Below are positions 30,273 through 34,665 of a stretch of DNA of 34,665 nt, piece by piece. Within the stretch, counting starts at the first letter, position 1. Each line of letters opens with the position of its first letter. The DNA is from Candidatus Iainarchaeum sp. (GTDB taxonomy: Archaea; Iainarchaeota; Iainarchaeia; JAADDC01). The stretch is taken from NCBI GenBank assembly GCA_030445695.1, contig JASUTF010000006.1, forward strand, positions 1 through 34,665. Direction: 5' to 3'. The notes under the pieces are model-generated. The model did no database searches. It saw nothing but the letters and a program-made list of their open reading frames with translations, and was not told the DNA's origin. A program made the position numbers and the translations under genes.

Positions 30273-30306
30273 AAATTTATGGTATGCCCAGAATGCATAT
30301 ATAGAA
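30273..30306. promoter_or_regulatory. Divergent promoters for the sRNA cluster (minus) and the gene at 30325 (plus)
   Basis: Minus-strand CCATAAATTTTC (30273-30284) serves the C/D sRNA starting near 30256. Plus-strand GCATATATAGAATAAA (30294-30309) is about 26 nt before the ATG at 30325, so that gene is leaderless. Confidence 0.5.
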
Positions 30307-30324
30307 TAAATCCCTTCCTTGATT

Positions 30325-31143
30325 ATGGCCACTGTTCACGAGCTTTACCACAGGATAAAGGAATTCAAGCCCATGGTAGAGGAACACCCAGAGGTAAAGC
30401 AAGGAAATGCTCTCCGCATATACGCTCTCTCAAAAACGTTCCACCCGTCTGCGGAGAAAAGGTTAACAGAAACCTACGAGGACCCGATAGCAGGCACGGT
30501 TGAGATGAAACCCATGCCAAGGGACCTGGCAGAAAGAATGCGAAACATGCTCGGCGCAATGGGAATTACACAGGTCAAAGACGTAATATTTGCCATACCC
30601 AAAAGGGACGACCCAGTACAAACCAAGCATATTGTAATAAAGCTTCCAGAACCACCAGGACTTGAAAAATTCTCGATAGAAGTTTCCTGGACGGGCAATG
30701 AAGATCCGGACATGAGAATTGTGGCGGAGAAGACTCTAAAAGAATACCACCCAGAAGTACGGATGCATATAGAGCCCAACAGCATAGAAATCCGTGCAAA
30801 CAGCTGGGAAGAGGAAAAAATACGCAAGATCGCCCAGGAAGAATTCCAAAGAGTGCTTGAAAGGCTTCTCGAGCACAACGAAGGAAAGGGTCTCCCATAT
30901 CACGTAGAAATTCACTCCAACGTAGACATATCCGAAAAACGGCCCATATCCTTCAGCCTGCAGGGGAAGAAAAGAGGAACACGGATCCATGCAGAGTATA
31001 ACTACTGGAAGGGGCTAAACTCACTGGAGGAAAGGGCCAAAAAAGAAAAACTAGAAGAGGTCGGACAAAGGATGGTGCAACTCATGGAGGCAGCGGAACA
31101 GGCACACCGATCAATATTGAACAGAATACGGAGCAAGAGATGA
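30325..31143 (+). CDS. Unknown cytoplasmic protein
   Basis: The product is 272 aa from the ATG at 30325; the track uses the TTG before it. Helical ends (MATVHELYHRIKEFKPMVEE; EEVGQRMVQLMEAAEQAHRS) flank an alpha/beta middle (HIVIKLPEPPGLEKFSIEVS; VRMHIEPNSIEIRANSWEEE; ISFSLQGKKRGTRIHAEYNY). There is no signal peptide and no family I recognise. It is AT-richer than the core genes around it, like the unknown gene at 28459. It lies 36 bp before the GTPase gene. Confidence 0.75.
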   Translation: MATVHELYHRIKEFKPMVEEHPEVKQGNALRIYALSKTFHPSAEKRLTETYEDPIAGTVEMKPMPRDLAERMRNMLGAMGITQVKDVIFAIPKRDDPVQTKHIVIKLPEPPGLEKFSIEVSWTGNEDPDMRIVAEKTLKEYHPEVRMHIEPNSIEIRANSWEEEKIRKIAQEEFQRVLERLLEHNEGKGLPYHVEIHSNVDISEKRPISFSLQGKKRGTRIHAEYNYWKGLNSLEERAKKEKLEEVGQRMVQLMEAAEQAHRSILNRIRSKR

Positions 31144-31179
31144 GACGAGAATAAAACCACTTTCTCCATCAATATACCC

Positions 31180-31965
31180 GTGCCGAGGAGAAAGACGAAG
31201 AACCCGGAGAAGAGGGTACTGAAGATCATAAGGGATGCAGACGTCATTCTGGAGGTCCTTGACGCGAGGTTTCCTGACCTCACACGCCTTCCGGACTACG
31301 AGGCACTCATAAGGAAGATCGGAAAACCGCTCATAATCGTCCTGAACAAGGCAGATCTCGTGCCGAAGGAGTGGGCGGAGGACTGGAAGAGAATCCTGGA
31401 GAGGAAGGGGTTCCCCGTTGTTTTTGTATCCTCAAAGATGCGGTGGGGGACGAGAATACTCAGGAACACGATAAAAGAGGTGGCACCCAAGTTCCCTGTT
31501 CTCGTGGGCGTGATCGGCTACGCAAACGTGGGAAAATCGTCGCTCATAAACATCCTGAAGGGGAAGACGGCGGCGCAGGTGGCCCCCATACCCGGTTGGA
31601 CAAAGGGTGAGCAGATCGTGAGGATTTCGAGGAAGATCTACCTCATCGACACGCCTGGAATAATTCCAATGCGAGATCCCACAAAACTGGTGCTCATCGG
31701 CTCCTACGACCCCAACAGAATGGAAGACCCTGAGCTGGCGGCGGAAATACTTGTAAGGGCCCTCCACGCGATGGACCCCGGGTTCCCCCCAACCCTCGAG
31801 GAGTATGCCAGCCAGAAAAACTTCCTGCAGAAGGGTGGGGTACCGGACACGCACCGCGCGGCCATAGATATTCTCACGAAATGGCAGAAGGGAAAGATCG
31901 TCCCAAAAAGCACGGACTGGTTGAAGAAACTGGAAGCAGAGGTAAAGGAAAAGAGCGAAGATTAA
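31180..31965 (+). CDS. Circularly permuted GTPase (YlqF/RbgA-Nog2 family)
   Basis: The product is 261 aa starting at GTG. G motifs occur in permuted order: G4 LNKADLVP, G5-like VSSKM, then G1 GYANVGKSS and G3 LIDTPGIIP. This order marks the RbgA/Nog2/Lsg1 family, which acts in late large-subunit ribosome assembly. A TATA (AATAAAACC, about 31150-31158) is 26 nt upstream, so the GTG is a leaderless start. Confidence 0.93.
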   Translation: MPRRKTKNPEKRVLKIIRDADVILEVLDARFPDLTRLPDYEALIRKIGKPLIIVLNKADLVPKEWAEDWKRILERKGFPVVFVSSKMRWGTRILRNTIKEVAPKFPVLVGVIGYANVGKSSLINILKGKTAAQVAPIPGWTKGEQIVRISRKIYLIDTPGIIPMRDPTKLVLIGSYDPNRMEDPELAAEILVRALHAMDPGFPPTLEEYASQKNFLQKGGVPDTHRAAIDILTKWQKGKIVPKSTDWLKKLEAEVKEKSED

Positions 31966-31990
31966 AATCCTGGGCTCCCAATTATTAGCG

Positions 31991-32305
31991 ATGGATACTT
32001 ACAGGGCGGTCATCGAGGATCTCAAGAGAAACTTCGGGAGGGTGTTGATATTCGGCTCAAGGGCAAGAGGAGATGCGCTAAAAACGTCAGATCTGGACAT
32101 AGTCGTAGTGGACCCATCATTCCGCGGCATGAAATATTGGGAAAGAATAAGGGCCGTTCGCAAAACAATATACCATATCCTGGAGAGGCATCCAATAGAT
32201 GTAGATATAATTGCATTGACCCCGGAAGAGTTCGAAGAGCTGCAGAAAAGTAGAACAAACATCATAGGATACACGACGGAAAGAGGCGAGCTTGTTGAGA
32301 CCTGA
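31991..32305 (+). CDS. MNT-type minimal nucleotidyltransferase
   Basis: The product is 104 aa. The nucleotidyltransferase motif is LIFGSRARGDALKTSDLDIVV (GSxARG ... SDxD), with a third acidic residue in VDIIAL. In MNT/HEPN modules this enzyme modifies the HEPN partner with nucleotides and acts as antitoxin. TATA (GATTAAAATCC, 31960-31969) is 26 nt upstream, so it is leaderless. It overlaps the HEPN gene by 14 nt. Confidence 0.9.
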   Translation: MDTYRAVIEDLKRNFGRVLIFGSRARGDALKTSDLDIVVVDPSFRGMKYWERIRAVRKTIYHILERHPIDVDIIALTPEEFEELQKSRTNIIGYTTERGELVET

Positions 32306-32666
32306 AACAAAAGAGTGGATACGGCTGGCGCAACGAGATTTTGATGCCGCACAGGTACTATTCGGGCGCCAAATATATGACCTAGCGGTGTTTCACGCAC
32401 ACCAAGCCGTGGAAAAAGCACTAAAAGCACTGTGGATTGAGAAATACAGAGAAGAACCGCCAAAAACGCACAACATCCAGTACCTCGCAAAAGAGCTCGG
32501 CCTTAACGTGAGAAGCGCAGCGGCAGAAATCGCGGACGCGTACTACGTGACAAGATACCCTGTGCCCGGGGTAGGAACGATAGAGATGGATAGAGCAACT
32601 GCGGAGAGAAAGATGAACGCTGCGAAAGAAATATACGACAAAATAATAAAGATCCTTCTAAAATAA
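32292..32666 (+). CDS. HEPN-domain partner of the MNT nucleotidyltransferase
   Basis: The product is 124 aa with a TTG start (32292 or 32295). HEPN features: WIRLAQRDFDAAQVLFGRQI, then FHAHQAVEKALKALWI, and at the end IADAYYVTRYPVPG. It has the YxxxRYP form and lacks the RX4-6H ribonuclease motif, so it may not be a nuclease. It may be an inactive or substrate-binding partner. Coupled to the MNT gene. The 3' end overlaps hjc (convergent) by 9 nt. Confidence 0.88.
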   Translation: MLRPETKEWIRLAQRDFDAAQVLFGRQIYDLAVFHAHQAVEKALKALWIEKYREEPPKTHNIQYLAKELGLNVRSAAAEIADAYYVTRYPVPGVGTIEMDRATAERKMNAAKEIYDKIIKILLK

Positions 32667-33053
32667 AACGGACTGCTGCCCGAGAATGACGTCGAGGGTG
32701 GTGGTTAGCCGCCTCACGTCCTCGAGGCGTATGCCGTAGTGCTTCTCCTTCTCCTCCAGATACTCCAGCGGGATGAAGAACCAACCCTCCCGTGGATACT
32801 TCCACGCGATGAAAACGGGGGTATTCGCCCGTTTAGACCATTCCAGCATCTTCTCATACTGCTCCCGGCGGACAAAGAGTTCTTCGCGGCTCCATGCCTT
32901 GCACTCAAAGGCGACGGCGCGGCCATTGATGATCGCAACCACGTCAGGGGAGTATGAGTTCCCCGAGCCGGCGGAACGTACCACCGCAGCACCCTTTGAC
33001 CAGAGCAAACGCATAAGTTCCCTTTCGGCATTGGCACCCTTCCTGTAGGTCAC
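32658..33053 (-). CDS. hjc: Holliday junction resolvase Hjc
   Basis: The product is 131 aa. Hjc nuclease motifs: KGANAERELMRLLW, VRSAGSGNSYSPDVVAI (Asp) and VAFECKAW (ExK). It cuts four-way junctions symmetrically during recombination and fork restart. The only TATA-like sequences upstream (33058-33066 and 33080-33089) are not ideally placed, so the start is supported mainly by homology. Confidence 0.95.
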   Translation of the reverse strand: MTYRKGANAERELMRLLWSKGAAVVRSAGSGNSYSPDVVAIINGRAVAFECKAWSREELFVRREQYEKMLEWSKRANTPVFIAWKYPREGWFFIPLEYLEEKEKHYGIRLEDVRRLTTTLDVILGQQSVLF

Positions 33054-33116
33054 AGGGATAATAAAGAGGGGGAGAACATAAGCTTATCGGCGGATGACGA
33101 ACGCCCCCTTCACCAT

Positions 33117-33126
33117 TTAAAAATAA
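33117..33126 (+). promoter_or_regulatory. TATA box of the H/ACA RNA upstream of the Toprim-dnaG unit
   Basis: TTTAAAAATA is centred 26 nt before 33147, the first base of the RNA's lower stem. The same transcript could continue into the Toprim and dnaG genes. Confidence 0.6.
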
Positions 33127-33144
33127 AACCACGCCCATTGTATC

Positions 33145-33207
33145 GGCTGCGCCGAGGGTGGCCGCTCGACAAAACATGAAAAGCGGTCAACCAGGCGCAG
33201 TACATCC
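33145..33207 (+). ncRNA. H/ACA guide sRNA with a K-loop
   Basis: On the plus strand: lower stem CUGCGCC/GGCGCAG (33147-33153 with 33194-33200), pocket strands GAGGGUGG and UCAACCA, 5-bp upper stem CCGCU/AGCGG (33162-33166 with 33182-33186), and a 15-nt loop CGACAAAACAUGAAA. The loop has the GA and AUGAA elements of the other two H/ACA RNAs but no apical stem, so it is a K-loop. ACA (33202-33204) is 15 nt after the upper stem. The length, about 62 nt, suits single-hairpin archaeal H/ACA RNAs. A TATA box is correctly placed. A plain leader hairpin of the downstream mRNA is the alternative. Confidence 0.75.
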
Positions 33208-33231
33208 TTCCCTTCACGCGTGGTGTTCATC

Positions 33232-33660
33232 ATGCTCACCCAGGTCGCCGATAAGCTTCTAGAAGAGCTTAGCGATCCCTCTGCCGATTTTGTGGTTGTG
33301 GTGGAGGGAAAAAAGGACGTGGAGGCACTACGGCGGCTTGGGATTCTACGCGTGGAGATGCTGAACCACTATCCGAGCGTAGTGGATATGGCAGACGCCC
33401 TCGCCGAGAAGGGGATAAAACGCGCGGTAATCCTGACGGACTACGACAGGACGGGAAAGGCGCTGGCATACAAACTCGGTGCCGCACTGATGTCCGCAGG
33501 AATACACGTCGACTGGAAGGCGAGGGCCAAAATACGGAGAGAGTTTCACGTTACATACATAGAAAACCTCGACAGGATCGTCGAGGCAATGGAAAGAGGT
33601 GAGAAGAATGGGAAAAATATATATCGACTCGGTAAAGTATCTCATTCACGCAAACATTGA
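33232..33660 (+). CDS. Small Toprim-domain protein (UPF0292/RNase M5-like)
   Basis: The product is 142 aa from the ATG at 33232; GGTG about 6 nt upstream fits better than the tracked GTG at 33220. Toprim motifs: FVVVVEGKKDVEALRRLGI (Glu) and AVILTDYDRTGKALAYKLG (DxD). Archaeal proteins of this type resemble RNase M5 and primase Toprim domains; the role is unproven. The 3' end overlaps dnaG by 53 nt, so the two are tightly coupled. Confidence 0.9.
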   Translation: MLTQVADKLLEELSDPSADFVVVVEGKKDVEALRRLGILRVEMLNHYPSVVDMADALAEKGIKRAVILTDYDRTGKALAYKLGAALMSAGIHVDWKARAKIRREFHVTYIENLDRIVEAMERGEKNGKNIYRLGKVSHSRKH

Positions 33661-34665
33661 AGTTAAGGGCCTTGTTGATAAACCAGACGTCATCGGTGCC
33701 ATTTTCGGCCAGACGGAGGGTCTTCTGGGCGATGAGCTCGAGATGCGCGAACTCCAGAAGACGGGGAGGATCGGGCGCATAGAGGCAGACCTCCAGCACA
33801 AGAACGGGAAGACCACAGGAACCATCATAGTTCCGTCCGGTCTCGGCATGGTTGAGACGGCAATCATTGGTGCAGCCCTGGAAACGGTGGATCGTGTCGG
33901 CCCATACGAGGCGAAGATCAAGGTAGAACGCATAGAGGACACGCGAGACGTCAAGAGGAGATACATCATAGAACGTGCAAAGGAGCTCCTGAACAGGATG
34001 CTCGAAGAGGAGATACCCGACACGAAGGAGGTCATAGAGAAGGTAAAGAGCGATCTCCGCATAAGCGAGGTGACTGAGTACGGACCGGAGCGGTTGCCGG
34101 CCGGTCCGGAGATAGATGAAGCAGAGGAGATCATCGTGGTAGAGGGCAGGGCCGACGTGCTGAACCTCCTTAAGCACGGAATCAAGAACGTGATCGCCAT
34201 AAACGGCAACCGCGTGCCCAAGACCATCATAGACCTGTCCAAGCAGAAGACAGTAACGCTGTTCGTGGACGGCGACCGCGGAGGCGATTTAATCATCAGG
34301 GAGATGCTACAGAAAGCGGACGTGGACTTCATAACGAAGGCACCCGACGGCAAGGAGGTAGAAGAACTCACGCAGAAGGAGATCCTCAAGTGCCTGAGGA
34401 GAAAGATACCAGCAGACGAGTACGCGGCACACGTCGGTGCCAAGAGGGAGGCAGCGAAGACAAGGGCACGTCGCGTCGTGAAGAAGGAGGAAAAGCAGGA
34501 AGAGGAGAAACCGCCAGTGCCCGAGGAGTATCTAAAGACCTTCGAGGAGATCAAGGGCTCTCTCACCGCGAAGATACTGGACGAGGAAGGCAACGTCCTT
34601 GCGGAAGTGCCAGTCAGGGAGATCTGGAAGCAATTGAAAGAAATGGAGAAGGCACACGCCATCAT
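33608..34665 (+). CDS. dnaG: Archaeal DnaG-type primase (3' end cut by window)
   Basis: The track misses this gene because it has no stop before the window end. From the ATG at 33608, with GAGGTGA 5 nt upstream, 352 codons are open. The N-terminus (MGKIYIDSVKYLIHANIEVK, then DVIGAIFGQTEGLLGDELEM) is typical of archaeal DnaG. The Toprim domain follows: IIVVEGRADVLNLLKHGI (Glu), AINGNRVP and LFVDGDRGGDLI (DxD). A basic, Glu-rich linker and the C-terminal domain begin near the edge. In archaea DnaG is linked to both RNA priming and the exosome, where it binds poly(A). Family length is about 400-450 aa, so roughly 50-100 residues are missing. Confidence 0.95.
   Translation, partial: MGKIYIDSVKYLIHANIEVKGLVDKPDVIGAIFGQTEGLLGDELEMRELQKTGRIGRIEADLQHKNGKTTGTIIVPSGLGMVETAIIGAALETVDRVGPYEAKIKVERIEDTRDVKRRYIIERAKELLNRMLEEEIPDTKEVIEKVKSDLRISEVTEYGPERLPAGPEIDEAEEIIVVEGRADVLNLLKHGIKNVIAINGNRVPKTIIDLSKQKTVTLFVDGDRGGDLIIREMLQKADVDFITKAPDGKEVEELTQKEILKCLRRKIPADEYAAHVGAKREAAKTRARRVVKKEEKQEEEKPPVPEEYLKTFEEIKGSLTAKILDEEGNVLAEVPVREIWKQLKEMEKAHAI

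Noticed and set aside
33646-34665. 339-aa minus-strand ORF
   Set aside because: Antisense shadow of dnaG, Ser-rich as expected of such shadows.
1-34665. CRISPR array, prophage, insertion sequence or integron
   Set aside because: No regularly spaced repeats, cas genes, transposase, integrase or phage structural genes were seen.

Overview
The window is archaeal chromosome of about mid-50s % GC by eye. Archaea-specific genes fix the domain: topoisomerase VI A and B, RNA polymerase subunits F and K, ribosomal proteins L21e, L10e and S17e, aIF1A and aIF2-beta, HerA/NurA, Hjc, archaeal DnaG, Pth2, DUF655, DUF424 and a Methanococcus-type S-layer protein with a calcium-loop-like insert. Start sites agree with this. 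Most first genes have an A/T-rich TATA box about 26 nt before the start codon and no ribosome binding site, so they look leaderless. Genes inside operons carry GGTGA/GAGGTGA. A deep euryarchaeal or DPANN-type lineage seems likely, but I cannot fix the phylum without a search.

Layout. 1-2976: a broken type IV pilin start, a C/D-box guide RNA and a 921-residue coiled-coil protein. 3058-4916 (minus): L21e, RpoF, DUF655 and Dim1/KsgA in the common archaeal order, but the Dim1 protein has lost its SAM-binding and catalytic motifs. 4964-6654: a small membrane protein, an H/ACA guide RNA, an unknown ORF, a tRNA-Val with a duplicated 3' end, and L10e. 6757-10501: two secreted, membrane-anchored proteins, a helix-turn-helix protein and an unknown helical protein. 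10556-15357 (minus): Top6B-Top6A, then DUF424, aIF1A, Rio1 and Dim2/Pno1, a ribosome-maturation and initiation cluster. 15389-15953: VapBC. 15950-19451: aIF2-beta, an OB-fold protein, a divergent enolase and an ADP-forming acyl-CoA synthetase alpha chain. 19583-23099: two unknowns and the S-layer gene. 23456-28438: S17e, RpoK, an unknown protein, a stand-alone Lrp sensor domain, the HerA/NurA pair and a phosphoesterase. 28459-34665: unknown genes around Pth2, a cluster of three guide RNAs, a circularly permuted GTPase, an MNT/HEPN pair, Hjc, another H/ACA RNA, a Toprim protein and DnaG (cut by the window end).

The strongest undescribed content is RNA. I find three box C/D and three H/ACA guide RNAs in intergenic gaps, recognised by box order, guide length and box spacing. 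Four of the six have a TATA box at the right distance. One C/D guide is complementary to the anti-Shine-Dalgarno 3' end of 16S rRNA. Together with the apparently dead Dim1 protein next to intact Dim2 and Rio1 genes, this suggests an unusual way of finishing and modifying the 3' end of the small-subunit rRNA. That link is inference.

Two accessory toxin-antitoxin-like modules (VapBC, MNT/HEPN) and some AT-richer unknown genes suggest mild gene turnover. I see no transposase, integrase, CRISPR array or prophage.
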